DNA of 64,000 nucleotides, taken from Ketogulonicigenium vulgare WSH-001 (GTDB lineage: Bacteria > Pseudomonadota > Alphaproteobacteria > Rhodobacterales > Rhodobacteraceae). This document shows positions 18,432 through 26,771 of the stretch, piece by piece. The position numbers and the translations under genes were made by a program. The notes under the pieces were generated by a model, which was not told the DNA's origin, did no database searches, and saw only the letters and a program-made list of their open reading frames with translations. The stretch covers positions 62,001 to 126,000 of the forward strand of contig NC_017384.1 in the NCBI RefSeq assembly GCF_000223375.1. Reading direction: 5' to 3'. The first letter of the stretch is position 1. Every line of letters starts with the position of its first letter.

Positions 18432-18506
18432 GCCCGGGTAGCTCAGGGGTAGAGCAGTGGATTGAAAATCCTCGTGTCGGTGGTTCGATTCCGCCCCTGG
18501 GCACCA
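18432..18506 (+). tRNA. tRNA-Phe (GAA)
   Basis: A complete 75-base cloverleaf with encoded CCA. The acceptor GCCCGGG pairs with CCTGGGC (one G-U). The D arm is GCTC/GAGC, the anticodon loop TTGAAAA gives GAA, and the T arm is GGTGG/CCGCC with loop TTCGATT. The anticodon stem GTGGA/TCCTC has one U-U mismatch at positions 28-42. The next gene begins about 140 bases downstream. Confidence 0.95.
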
Positions 18507-18552
18507 TCTTTTACCTTCAAATTGATGACATGCTGCATGTGGCCGGTTTTTG

Positions 18553-18581
18553 CCGTTGCGTAGTGCTGCTTTCCGTTGCGT
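18553..18581 (+). repeat. Pair of 9-bp direct repeats upstream of the lacI-type promoter
   Basis: CCGTTGCGT occurs at 18553-18561 and again at 18573-18581, exactly 20 bp apart, just upstream of a TTGACA hexamer (18593-18598). Two-turn spacing on the same helix face suggests a dimeric activator site. This is inference; the factor is unknown. Confidence 0.45.
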
Positions 18582-18592
18582 CAAAATGCCGC

Positions 18593-18634
18593 TTGACAGA
18601 AATCGACCCTGTTATACGAATTACTAATTCGTAT
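18593..18634 (+). promoter_or_regulatory. Promoter with 21-bp palindromic operator for the LacI-type sugar operon
   Basis: TTGACA (18593-18598) is a perfect -35 box. About 16 bases later lies a weak -10 (TACGAA, 18615-18620) inside a perfect inverted repeat: arm ATACGAATTA (18614-18623), one central C, and the exact complementary arm (18625-18634). A repressor bound there would cover the -10. The repeat ends five bases before the AAGGA ribosome site. The likely ligand is the LacI protein encoded directly downstream, giving autoregulation of the whole transport operon. Confidence 0.7.
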
Positions 18635-18647
18635 GAGTAAGGATTCG

Positions 18648-19655
18648 ATGCCAATGGCGCGGGTAACCCAGAAAAGCGTGGCGCAGCGTGCAGGTGTGTC
18701 TCAGGCCAGTGTTTCACTGGTTTTGGGGGGCGCGAATGCGGCCAGCCTGCCCGAAGAAACCGTTGCACGTATCCAAACCGCCGCACGCGAATTGGGTTAC
18801 GTGCCGAACAGATTGGCGCAGGCGCTGAAGACCCGCCGTACCATGACGATTGCCTGCGTTGTGCCCGACATCACCAACCCGTTTTATCCGCATCTGATCC
18901 GCGGTGTGCAGGGCGTCGCCGAGGCGCATGGCTATGATGTCATTGCGCTGAATACCGACGGCAGCCCCACGCGCGAGCAGCACTTTTTGCAATGGGCGCT
19001 GCAGGGGCGGGTCGATGGGGTGGTCGGGGTCTTTTTCACCCTGCGCGCGCAGGCGCTGCAGATCCTGACCGAAAATGCCATCGCTGTCGTGCGGGTCGAG
19101 GCCGCACGCAAAGCCGGTGGCGCAGTGCCGATCGACGACATCTTTATCGACGGGCGCGCTGCGGCCGTTGCGGTCGTCGATTACCTATTGTCGCGTGGGC
19201 ACCGTCGCATTGCCATCATCGCCGGGGCGGGAGGCCCCGAACAGGTGCGCATTGACGGCTATCGCGCGGCAATGATCGCCGCTGGCTGCGACCCGGTCGT
19301 GGTCGGTGTGCCTAAATTCGACGAGGCTGCGGGCCGCATTGCGGGCCGTCGCATATTAGAGATGCAGGCCGGAATTACCGCGATCTTTGCCGCCAATGAC
19401 CTGCTGGCCATTGGCATCATGCTGGAACTGCGCGCGCAAAATCTGCGCATTCCGGACGATATCGCGGTGTTCGGTTTCGACAATATTTCTGCCGCGCCGC
19501 TGGTGACGCCGCCATTGTCCAGCGTCACGCAATTTCAAGATCGCATGGGCGAGACGGCCGCCCAGATCCTGCTTAATCGCATCGACGGTCGGCTTGAGGG
19601 GGCCGCAACCGTCACCGAGATGCCATTCGAACTCGTTCTGCGGGGGTCCGCCTGA
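18648..19655 (+). CDS. LacI family transcriptional regulator of the adjacent sugar-import operon
   Basis: The 335-residue repressor has an N-terminal helix-turn-helix (V-A-Q-R-A-G-V-S-Q-A-S-V-S-L-V-L), the hinge region L-G-Y-V-P-N-R-L-A-Q, and a periplasmic-binding-protein-like effector domain (D-I-T-N-P-F-Y; F-A-A-N-D-L-L-A; V-F-G-F-D-N). The first in-frame ATG (18633) sits inside the operator and has no ribosome site. AAGGA at 18639-18643 points to ATG 18648 or 18654 instead. It is the first gene of a six-gene operon, 27 bases before the binding protein, and probably senses the imported sugar. Confidence 0.9.
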   Translation: MPMARVTQKSVAQRAGVSQASVSLVLGGANAASLPEETVARIQTAARELGYVPNRLAQALKTRRTMTIACVVPDITNPFYPHLIRGVQGVAEAHGYDVIALNTDGSPTREQHFLQWALQGRVDGVVGVFFTLRAQALQILTENAIAVVRVEAARKAGGAVPIDDIFIDGRAAAVAVVDYLLSRGHRRIAIIAGAGGPEQVRIDGYRAAMIAAGCDPVVVGVPKFDEAAGRIAGRRILEMQAGITAIFAANDLLAIGIMLELRAQNLRIPDDIAVFGFDNISAAPLVTPPLSSVTQFQDRMGETAAQILLNRIDGRLEGAATVTEMPFELVLRGSA

Positions 19656-19682
19656 ACGTGTCAATCCTTGGGGGAGGAGAAC

Positions 19683-20993
19683 ATGACGATGACGAAAAAG
19701 GTAATGGGTGCCAGTGCGTTGTCCATCTTGGTGGCCGGCGCGGCTTGGGCCGAGGGGCCAGTGTCGTGGTGGTATGAAACCGCAACGCCTGCGCAACAAG
19801 ATGTGGTCGCGCGCAATATCGTCCAGCCCTTTCAGGCGGCGAATGCGGGCACGACGCTGAACATCGAATATCGCGGCGCGGGGCTGGATAACCAGATCCG
19901 TATCGCGCTGCTGTCGGGCAGTGGCCCCGATATCGTCTATACCGGCGGCCCCAGCTATGTCGCCCCGATGGCGCGGGCGGGGCAGTTGCTGGCACTGGAC
20001 AGCTATGCCGAAACCTATGGCTGGAACGACAGTATCCTGCCGGTTTTTCTGGAAATGGGCCGCTATGACGGCGCGCTTTATGCGCTGCCCAAGACCTATG
20101 AAACCTTGGGTCTTTACTACAACAAGACCCTGTTCGAGACGCATGGCTGGCAGGTGCCGACCACGCTTGAAGACCTCGAGACGGTCGCCGATGCCATGCT
20201 GGCCGAGGGGATCATTCCCTTTGCCTCGGGCAACGCGCTATGGCGGCCGACCAATGAACATTATGTCACCATCGCCCTGAACGCCGTCGCAGGGCCGGAA
20301 AACGTCTATAAGGCGCTGACCGGCGAGATTCCCTGGACGGCAGAGCCCTTTGTCGCCGCAATCACCCGACTGAACGATTGGTGGCAAAAGGGCTATTTCG
20401 GGCCGAACTACTTTTCCATCAGTGGCGAGCAGCAGGTCTCGATGCTGGCGGCGGGGCAGGCGGGCATGATGCCGTCGGGGACATGGCAGTTCCAGCACAT
20501 CCCGACCTATTTCCCGCAAAACAACGCCGAGGCGGGCTTTGTCGGCTTCCCGAGCGCCGCGGATGTCGGCGAGCCGGTTTTTCCGCTGGGCGTCGGGTCG
20601 ACCTTCTCCATCGCCTCGGCGTCGCGCAATCCCGATGGGGCGGCGGCGGTCATCGACTTTATCTTCTCGGAGGATACCTACGAGGCGATGAATGCCGAAT
20701 GGCAGGGCGAATGGAACATGCCGCTGTCGGATCTGTCGGGGGTCGAGCTGCCGCCCGATGTGCTGCCGCTTTACACCACGGCGATGCAGAATCTGGCGCA
20801 ATCCGTGTCCGAGGATGAATACGGCTATACCACCTGGACCTTTTTGCCGCCTGCAACGGTGACTTATCTGGTCAGCGGCATCGAGGAGGTCTGGGTCGGC
20901 CAGCAAACGGTCGAGCAATTCCTGACCCAGCTGGACACCACTTTCCGCCAGGAGCGCGACGAGGGCAAAGTCCCCGCCACCCCCGCACGATAG
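19683..20993 (+). CDS. Sugar ABC transporter, periplasmic substrate-binding protein (family 1)
   Basis: The 436-residue secreted binding protein has a signal peptide cut after A-W-A (residue 23) and the extracellular-solute-binding family 1 pattern: S-G-S-G-P-D-I-V-Y near residue 80, A-L-P-K-T-Y-E-T-L-G-L-Y-Y-N-K near 145, and a late P-L-G-V-G-S-T-F region. Many tryptophans and tyrosines fit a carbohydrate pocket. A very strong ribosome site (GGGGGAGGAGA) fixes ATG 19683. The substrate is unknown; the neighbouring ADP-ribosylglycohydrolase-family gene suggests a ribosyl- or nucleoside-like compound, which is only inference. Confidence 0.9.
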   Translation: MTMTKKVMGASALSILVAGAAWAEGPVSWWYETATPAQQDVVARNIVQPFQAANAGTTLNIEYRGAGLDNQIRIALLSGSGPDIVYTGGPSYVAPMARAGQLLALDSYAETYGWNDSILPVFLEMGRYDGALYALPKTYETLGLYYNKTLFETHGWQVPTTLEDLETVADAMLAEGIIPFASGNALWRPTNEHYVTIALNAVAGPENVYKALTGEIPWTAEPFVAAITRLNDWWQKGYFGPNYFSISGEQQVSMLAAGQAGMMPSGTWQFQHIPTYFPQNNAEAGFVGFPSAADVGEPVFPLGVGSTFSIASASRNPDGAAAVIDFIFSEDTYEAMNAEWQGEWNMPLSDLSGVELPPDVLPLYTTAMQNLAQSVSEDEYGYTTWTFLPPATVTYLVSGIEEVWVGQQTVEQFLTQLDTTFRQERDEGKVPATPAR

Positions 20994-21063
20994 GGCAATC
21001 TTGCCATTTGGCTGGCGGCATGACGCTGCCAGCCGGATCAACCTTGATGTCAAGGAGGGGCTG

Positions 21064-21909
21064 ATGCACCGCCTCTATCTCGTGCCGACTTTGGTGATCA
21101 ATGTCACCATCATCCTGATCCCCGCGCTGCTGACGATCTCGCTGGCGTTTTTCCGGTGGGACGGCATCTCGCAGCCGACGTTTATTGGCTTCGCGAACTT
21201 TCAGGCGCTTTGGGACGACCGCATCTTTTGGCGGGCACTGGGGAATAATATCAAATGGACGGCGCTGTTCCTGACAGTGCCCATCGCGATGGGCCTGTTG
21301 GCGGCGACGCTGCTGCTGGTCGCCAAACGCGGCAGCATGTTCTTTCAGGTGATCTATTTCCTGCCGATGATCATCGCGACCGTCATTCTGGCGCGGATCT
21401 GGCAGGGGATGATCTTTAGCCCCGTCACCGGCGTGAACGGTATGCTGCAGCGCTTGGGCTTTCCGACGATTGATCCGCTCAGCTCCACCGCCACATCGCT
21501 GTTTGCCATCGCCACGGTGGACCTGTGGCACTGGTGGGGTTTCCTTTGTGTGATCTTTTTCGCGGCCCTGCGGCAAGTGCCGTCCGAGCAGGTCGAAGCC
21601 GCCCGGATCGAGGGCGCGAGTTTCTGGCAGCTTCTGCGCTATGTGCTGCTGCCCGCCATTCGTCCGACCATCACGCTGATGATGATCATGACGGTGATCT
21701 GGTCGTTCCTGGTCTTTGACTTTGTCTATGTCCTGACCCAAGGCGGCCCGGCCTTTTCCAGCGAAGTGCTGTCCACGCTGGCCTATCGCAACGCCTTTTA
21801 CGATCTGGCGGTGGGCAAAGCGGCGGCGGTGGCGGTGGTGATCAGCCTGTTCGGCCTTGCCGCGACCACCTTTTACATCCGCGAGCAGTCAAAGGAGATG
21901 AGCCGATGA
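21064..21909 (+). CDS. Sugar ABC transporter permease (UgpA/MalF-like)
   Basis: The 281-residue inner-membrane permease has six predicted helices and the EAA loop E-A-A-R-I-E-G-A (then F-W-Q-L-L) that contacts the ATPase. A strong ribosome site (CAAGGAGGGG) lies just upstream of ATG 21064, so the 21 codons before it are not used. It overlaps the second permease gene by four bases (ATGA). Confidence 0.92.
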   Translation: MHRLYLVPTLVINVTIILIPALLTISLAFFRWDGISQPTFIGFANFQALWDDRIFWRALGNNIKWTALFLTVPIAMGLLAATLLLVAKRGSMFFQVIYFLPMIIATVILARIWQGMIFSPVTGVNGMLQRLGFPTIDPLSSTATSLFAIATVDLWHWWGFLCVIFFAALRQVPSEQVEAARIEGASFWQLLRYVLLPAIRPTITLMMIMTVIWSFLVFDFVYVLTQGGPAFSSEVLSTLAYRNAFYDLAVGKAAAVAVVISLFGLAATTFYIREQSKEMSR

Positions 21910-22739
21910 ATGCGATCGAAAGCCGCCTGACGCGTATTCTGGCCTATACAGCCCTCAGCGTGCTGCTGTTCATCACTCTGTTTCCCATCGCGCTGCTGGT
22001 GCTGAACGCGTTCAAATCCTCGCCCGAGATTATCGAAAGCCCGCTGGCGCTGCCCGATGTCTGGCGCTGGGATAATTTCAGCAAAGCTTGGGCGCAGACA
22101 CGTTTCTCGACCACGATGCTGAATTCGGCGCTGCTGGCGGGGCTGACGATCATACTGGTCTGCACCACCGGCTCGCTGACCGCCTACGTGCTGGCGCGGC
22201 GCAAGGTGAAAAGCTGGAAGATCGTGACATTCTATCTGCTGGCGACGACCACCGCGCCGATCCAGTTGTTCCTGTTCCCGCTGTATTTCGGCTTTGCGCG
22301 CCTGGGGATGATCAACAATGTCTTTGCGGTCTCGCTGGTCTATACGGCGCTGTGGTCGCCCTTTGCGGTGATGCTGCTGCGGACGTATTTTCTGGCCGTT
22401 CCCAAAGAGCTAGAGGAATCCGCGCTGGTCGATGGCGCGACCCATTGGCAGGTCTTTACCCGTGTGATGCTGCCCATCGTCTCGCCGGGGATACTGACGG
22501 TTGCGCTGATCGTCGGGCTGAATGCGTGGAATGAATTCCTGATCGCGAACACGTTCTTGCCCGGCGGTAACAGCGCCACGGCGATTGTCGCCTTTTTCCA
22601 ACTCTCGGGTCAGTACAGCTCGGACTGGGGGGTCATTATGGCCGCCGCCGCGCTGATTGTTCTGCCCGTTGTGATCCTTTTTGTCCTGCTGCAACGCCGC
22701 TTCATCGAAGGGATGGCTGGCGGTTCGGTCAAGGGCTGA
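21906..22739 (+). CDS. Sugar ABC transporter permease (UgpE/MalG-like)
   Basis: The 277-residue second permease has six helices, an N-terminal L-N-A-F-K-S-S-P-E-I motif typical of the MalG group, and the EAA loop E-E-S-A-L-V-D-G-A-T. It forms the membrane heterodimer with the upstream permease. The start overlaps the upstream stop (ATGA), so translation is coupled. Confidence 0.92.
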   Translation: MNAIESRLTRILAYTALSVLLFITLFPIALLVLNAFKSSPEIIESPLALPDVWRWDNFSKAWAQTRFSTTMLNSALLAGLTIILVCTTGSLTAYVLARRKVKSWKIVTFYLLATTTAPIQLFLFPLYFGFARLGMINNVFAVSLVYTALWSPFAVMLLRTYFLAVPKELEESALVDGATHWQVFTRVMLPIVSPGILTVALIVGLNAWNEFLIANTFLPGGNSATAIVAFFQLSGQYSSDWGVIMAAAALIVLPVVILFVLLQRRFIEGMAGGSVKG

Positions 22740-22758
22740 CCCTTTCGGAGGTATGATG

Positions 22759-24861
22759 ATGACCACCCTACCCAAAGATTATGTTGAACGTGTCTATGCC
22801 GGTGTGCTGGGCAAGCTGATCGGTGTCTATCTGGGCCGCCCGTTCGAGGGCTGGACCTATCAGCGCATCATGCGCGAGCTGGGGCCGATCGAATATTACG
22901 TGCACGAGCGCCTGAACCAGCCGCTGGTCATCACCGATGATGATGTGGCGGGCACCTTTACCTTTGTCCGCGCCCTCGAGGATTACGGCATCAGCCCCGA
23001 TATCTCCGCGCGCGATATCGGCAAGGCTTGGATGAACTACATCATCCGCGAACGGGCCATCCTGTGGTGGGGCGGCTATGGCAACTCGACCGAACATACG
23101 GCTTGGCTGAACCTGAAAAAGGGCATCCCCGCGCCGCAGTCGGGCTCCATCGCGGAAAACGGCCAGACGGTCGCTGAACAGATCGGGGCGCAGATTTTCA
23201 TCGACGGCTGGGCGCTGATCGCGCCGAACCAGCCCGCGCGTGCCGCCAAAATGGCCGAGCAAGCGGGCAAGGTCAGCCATGACGGGGAATCGGTCTATGC
23301 CGCCATGCTCTGGGCGGCGATGGAGGCGGCCGCCTTTTCCAGCCGCGATATCAACCATCTGATCGACACCGGCCTGAAGGTCATCCCCAAGGACAGCCTG
23401 ATTGCCAAGGTGATCGCCGATATCCGCACATGGCACGCCGAGGCCCCCGATGATTGGCAACGTAGCCGCCAGTTGATCGAGGATCACTACGGCTATGACA
23501 AATATCCCGGCAACTGCCACGTCATCCCGAACCATGCGCTGATGATTATGACCGTGCTGCACGCGCCCCATGATTTCCAGCGCGCGCAGATGATCGTGAA
23601 TACCTCGGGCTGGGACACGGATTGCAACGCCGGCAATGTCGGCTGTCTGCAAGGGATCATGCTGGGTCTGGAGGGCATCGACTCTGGCCCCGACTGGCGC
23701 GGGCCGGTGGCGGATCGGCTGCTGATCTCGACAGCGGATGGTGGGTTTTCGATCAACGACGCGGTGCGGATATCAACTTGGCTTGCGGATCTGGGGCGGC
23801 AACTGGCGGGCGAGGCCAAGGCGAAACCCGCCAAGGACGGCGCACGATTCCATTTCACCTTGCCCGGCAGCCAGCAGGGTTTCCGTGTGCAGGCGGGCCA
23901 AACCGCGGTGCCGGGGGCGGGCGTGGGCAATGCGGGCGGTATGCTGGCACTGCGCTATGAGGCCCTCAGCCGCGGGCAAGAGGCGGCTGTGGTGACGCCG
24001 ACTTTCTCGCCACCCGAAATGCTGAATATGCGCACCTATGATCTGATGGCCTCGCCCCTGATCTATCCGGGGCAGGTGCTGCGGGCGCGGGTTGTGGCGG
24101 CGGATGGTAACCAAGGCGCGATCAGGGTCGCGCTGCGCCTGCGCCATTATGGCGCGCGCGACGCGCTGATCAATCTGGACGCGCCTGCGCAGGTTCTGCA
24201 CGCAGGTAAGGCGGCAGTGCTGGAATGGCGTATCCCCGACCTTGGCGGCCAGCCCATTGCCGAGGTTGGTATCGTCGCCACCGCCGACGGCATGCGCGCG
24301 TCCGGCACCCTGCATCTGGACTGGATGGACTGGTCCGGCACGCCAGAGCTGGAACTGAAACGGCCCGAGGGCGAGGCGGATTTCTGGCGCATGGCCTGGG
24401 TTAATGCGGTGGATGTCTTCTCGAAACGTCATCCGCCCAGCTTCCGTATCTCGCAAGCGGACGGGCAGGGGCTGATCGCCCATGGCACGCGCGACTGGAC
24501 GGATTACACCGTCTCATCCGATCTGATCATCGACCTGTGCCGCGATGCGGGCCTTGCGGTGCGGGTGCAGGGGCAGCGGCGCTATTACTACATCCGCGCC
24601 ACCCGCACGGGCGAGTTGCAGATCACCCGCGAGCGGGACGAGGACAGCACGATCCTTGCCACCACCCCGTTTGAGTTGAAGCTGTCGGCGAAAACCCCCT
24701 TCCGCGTCCGGATCAAAGGTCAGACCATCGAGGCCGAGGTCGGCGGCACCCACCTGTCCGTCACCGACGATGCACCCGAGGGGTTCACCTGCGGCGGCAT
24801 CGGCCTGGTCGTGGCCGAAGGGGCGCTGTCCAGCGATCTCGTCCGTGTGACGGGGGCATAG
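22759..24861 (+). CDS. ADP-ribosylglycohydrolase-family protein with a large C-terminal extension
   Basis: The roughly 700-residue protein begins with a DraG/ARH-type domain (about 1-370): Y-A-G-V-L-G-K-L-I-G-V-Y-L-G near the N-terminus, T-D-D-D-V-A-G-T as first metal-binding motif, a G-N-S-T-E-H-T-A loop, and G-W-D-T-D-C-N-A-G-N-V-G as second metal motif. About 330 further residues look beta-rich, with a probable concanavalin/LamG-like last part. The ribosome site GGAGG (22747-22751) best fits ATG 22759. It sits between permease and ATPase genes of a sugar importer, so it probably hydrolyses the N- or O-glycosidic bond of an imported ribosyl compound rather than acting on protein ADP-ribose. 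No signal peptide: cytoplasmic. Confidence 0.85.
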   Translation: MTTLPKDYVERVYAGVLGKLIGVYLGRPFEGWTYQRIMRELGPIEYYVHERLNQPLVITDDDVAGTFTFVRALEDYGISPDISARDIGKAWMNYIIRERAILWWGGYGNSTEHTAWLNLKKGIPAPQSGSIAENGQTVAEQIGAQIFIDGWALIAPNQPARAAKMAEQAGKVSHDGESVYAAMLWAAMEAAAFSSRDINHLIDTGLKVIPKDSLIAKVIADIRTWHAEAPDDWQRSRQLIEDHYGYDKYPGNCHVIPNHALMIMTVLHAPHDFQRAQMIVNTSGWDTDCNAGNVGCLQGIMLGLEGIDSGPDWRGPVADRLLISTADGGFSINDAVRISTWLADLGRQLAGEAKAKPAKDGARFHFTLPGSQQGFRVQAGQTAVPGAGVGNAGGMLALRYEALSRGQEAAVVTPTFSPPEMLNMRTYDLMASPLIYPGQVLRARVVAADGNQGAIRVALRLRHYGARDALINLDAPAQVLHAGKAAVLEWRIPDLGGQPIAEVGIVATADGMRASGTLHLDWMDWSGTPELELKRPEGEADFWRMAWVNAVDVFSKRHPPSFRISQADGQGLIAHGTRDWTDYTVSSDLIIDLCRDAGLAVRVQGQRRYYYIRATRTGELQITRERDEDSTILATTPFELKLSAKTPFRVRIKGQTIEAEVGGTHLSVTDDAPEGFTCGGIGLVVAEGALSSDLVRVTGA

Positions 24862-24864
24862 GAT

Positions 24865-25920
24865 ATGGCATCGGTTGATATTCAGGATGTGACCAAATCC
24901 TATGGTCAGTTGCAGGTCATGCACGGGGTTTCTGTCGATATCGCGGATGGCGAATTCGTCGTGCTTGTCGGGCCCTCGGGCTGCGGGAAGTCGACGCTGC
25001 TGCGGATGATCGCGGGGCTGGAAGAGATCAGCGCCGGCACGATCAGCATCGGGCCCCGCGTGGTGAACGATCTGCCGCCAAAACAGCGCGATATCTCGAT
25101 GGTGTTTCAGAATTATGCGCTTTACCCGCATATGACGGTGGCACAGAACATGGCCTTTTCGCTGACTTTGGCCAAGGCACCGCAGGCGGAAAAGGATGCC
25201 AAGGTCGCGCGGGCGGCGGATATTCTGGGGCTGACCCCCTATCTTGATCGCTACCCCCGCGCGCTATCGGGGGGCCAGCGGCAGCGCGTGGCGATGGGGC
25301 GATCCATCGTGCGCGATCCGCAGGTGTTCTTGTTCGACGAGCCTTTGTCCAACCTGGACGCGAAGCTGCGCGTGCAAATGCGGGCCGAGATCAAGGCCTT
25401 GCACCGCCGTCTTGGGGTGACGATCGTCTATGTCACCCATGATCAGGTCGAGGCGATGACCATGGCCGACAAGATCGTCGTGATGAACGGCGGGCGTGTG
25501 GAACAGATCGGCACGCCGCTGCATCTGTACGATCATCCGGTGAATGCCTTTGTCGCGCAATTTATCGGCTCGCCCGCGATGAACCTGATCGCCGCGCGGG
25601 CAGACGGCGGGGCGCTGGTGCTGCAAGACGGCACCCCGACCGGCATTCGCGCGCCGGCCGGTCTGGCGGATGGGGCGGCGGTGGATATCGGAAAACGCCC
25701 CGAACATCTGGTCTTTGCAGATGCGGGCGGCATCCCTGCGACCGTCCGCATTGTCGAGCCTACGGGGGCCGAGACCTTTGTTGTCGCCGATCTGCACGGC
25801 CAAGAGGTCACATGTCTGCTGCGCAGCCGCACCGACGTGACCGAGGGCGCAGCAATATCGCTGCGTCTTGATCAGGGGGATGTGCATATTTTCGACCGCG
25901 AAACAGGGCTGCGGATTTGA
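24865..25920 (+). CDS. Sugar ABC transporter ATP-binding protein (UgpC/MsmK-like)
   Basis: The 351-residue ATPase has Walker A GPSGCGKST, Q-loop F-Q-N-Y-A-L-Y-P-H-M-T-V, signature L-S-G-G-Q, Walker B F-L-F-D-E-P-L-S-N-L-D and H-loop V-T-H-D. A C-terminal regulatory OB/TOBE region (about 240-351) includes G-K-R-P-E-H-L. It energises the two upstream permeases. It starts three bases after the glycohydrolase stop and is the last gene before a strong terminator. Confidence 0.93.
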   Translation: MASVDIQDVTKSYGQLQVMHGVSVDIADGEFVVLVGPSGCGKSTLLRMIAGLEEISAGTISIGPRVVNDLPPKQRDISMVFQNYALYPHMTVAQNMAFSLTLAKAPQAEKDAKVARAADILGLTPYLDRYPRALSGGQRQRVAMGRSIVRDPQVFLFDEPLSNLDAKLRVQMRAEIKALHRRLGVTIVYVTHDQVEAMTMADKIVVMNGGRVEQIGTPLHLYDHPVNAFVAQFIGSPAMNLIAARADGGALVLQDGTPTGIRAPAGLADGAAVDIGKRPEHLVFADAGGIPATVRIVEPTGAETFVVADLHGQEVTCLLRSRTDVTEGAAISLRLDQGDVHIFDRETGLRI

Positions 25921-25949
25921 CGCGCCGTCTGCCGTATAAAGCCATATAA

Positions 25950-25978
25950 AAAGGGGCGCCGCGGCGCCCCTTTCTTTT
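25950..25978. terminator. Bidirectional Rho-independent terminator after the sugar operon
   Basis: GGGGCGCC (25953-25960) and GGCGCCCC (25963-25970) form an 8-bp stem with a two-base loop, extended by A-T pairs and followed by TTTCTTTT. An A run on the other side lets it also serve the convergent cytochrome gene. Confidence 0.88.
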
Positions 25979-25987
25979 AAGATCAGC

Positions 25988-26761
25988 TTATTGGGTGCTG
26001 ACGATCTTTTGCGCAGCTTCCAGATCTTCGCGCAGGACCTCGACCTCGTCGATCGACACGGCAGCGGCGCTGTTGCCCCAGCTATTGCGCACGAAATCGA
26101 GGATTTCGACGATTTCGGCGTCGCTCATCTTCCATGCGAATGACGGCATACCGGCAGCGGTCGCAAGGCTTTCCGTCGCAGGCGCGCGGGCCCCCATCAG
26201 CAGCGCGTGGATGACGTTGGTCGCGTCATTCGTCAGCATACTGGGATTGCCGGCAAAGGCCGGGATCATTCCTGGGATCCCCTCGCCCGACAGGCCATGA
26301 CAGGCCGCGCAATTCACCTCGTATGACAGTGCCGCGCGGGCCTGCGTCGCCTCGTCCATGACGGGCGGCTCGCCCGGCGTGTAATCCGAGGCGGGCGATG
26401 CCTTGAGGAAGGTCGCGATGGCGGTCAGATCTTCGACACTCATATGCTGGGTGTTGTTCTCGATCACGCCAACCATCGGGCCTGCGGCAACGGCGCCGCC
26501 CGCAGCACCGGTTTGCAGGTAGGCGACGATTTCCTCGATGCTGAGCTGCCCGATCAGCGTATTGGGATTTGGCGAAATATCGGGCGCGAAATACCAGCCC
26601 ATATTGGTGCCGGTCAGATCTGCACGGTGGCAGCCGGTGCAGCTGTTTTCCGCAGCAAGCTCTGAGCCGCGGGTGACAACCGCAGCGTCAAAGTCCTGCG
26701 CATAGGCGCCAACAGCGCCCAGTCCCAGATATGCGCCGGCAAGAAGGTAACGAATTTTCAT
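25988..26761 (-). CDS. Diheme c-type cytochrome subunit of the FAD/Fe-S dehydrogenase
   Basis: The 257-residue periplasmic cytochrome has a signal peptide (cut near A-Y-A-Q) and two heme c sites, C-T-G-C-H and C-A-A-C-H, each followed by class I-type methionine regions. Gluconate/sorbitol dehydrogenase cytochrome subunits normally carry three hemes in over 400 residues; this one has two and is about 180 residues shorter. It should take electrons from the flavoprotein encoded ten bases upstream. ATG 26761 has TAAGG eight bases before it; ATG 26767 is too close to that site. Confidence 0.88.
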   Translation of the reverse strand: MKIRYLLAGAYLGLGAVGAYAQDFDAAVVTRGSELAAENSCTGCHRADLTGTNMGWYFAPDISPNPNTLIGQLSIEEIVAYLQTGAAGGAVAAGPMVGVIENNTQHMSVEDLTAIATFLKASPASDYTPGEPPVMDEATQARAALSYEVNCAACHGLSGEGIPGMIPAFAGNPSMLTNDATNVIHALLMGARAPATESLATAAGMPSFAWKMSDAEIVEILDFVRNSWGNSAAAVSIDEVEVLREDLEAAQKIVSTQ

Positions 26762-26771
26762 GGGCATGACC

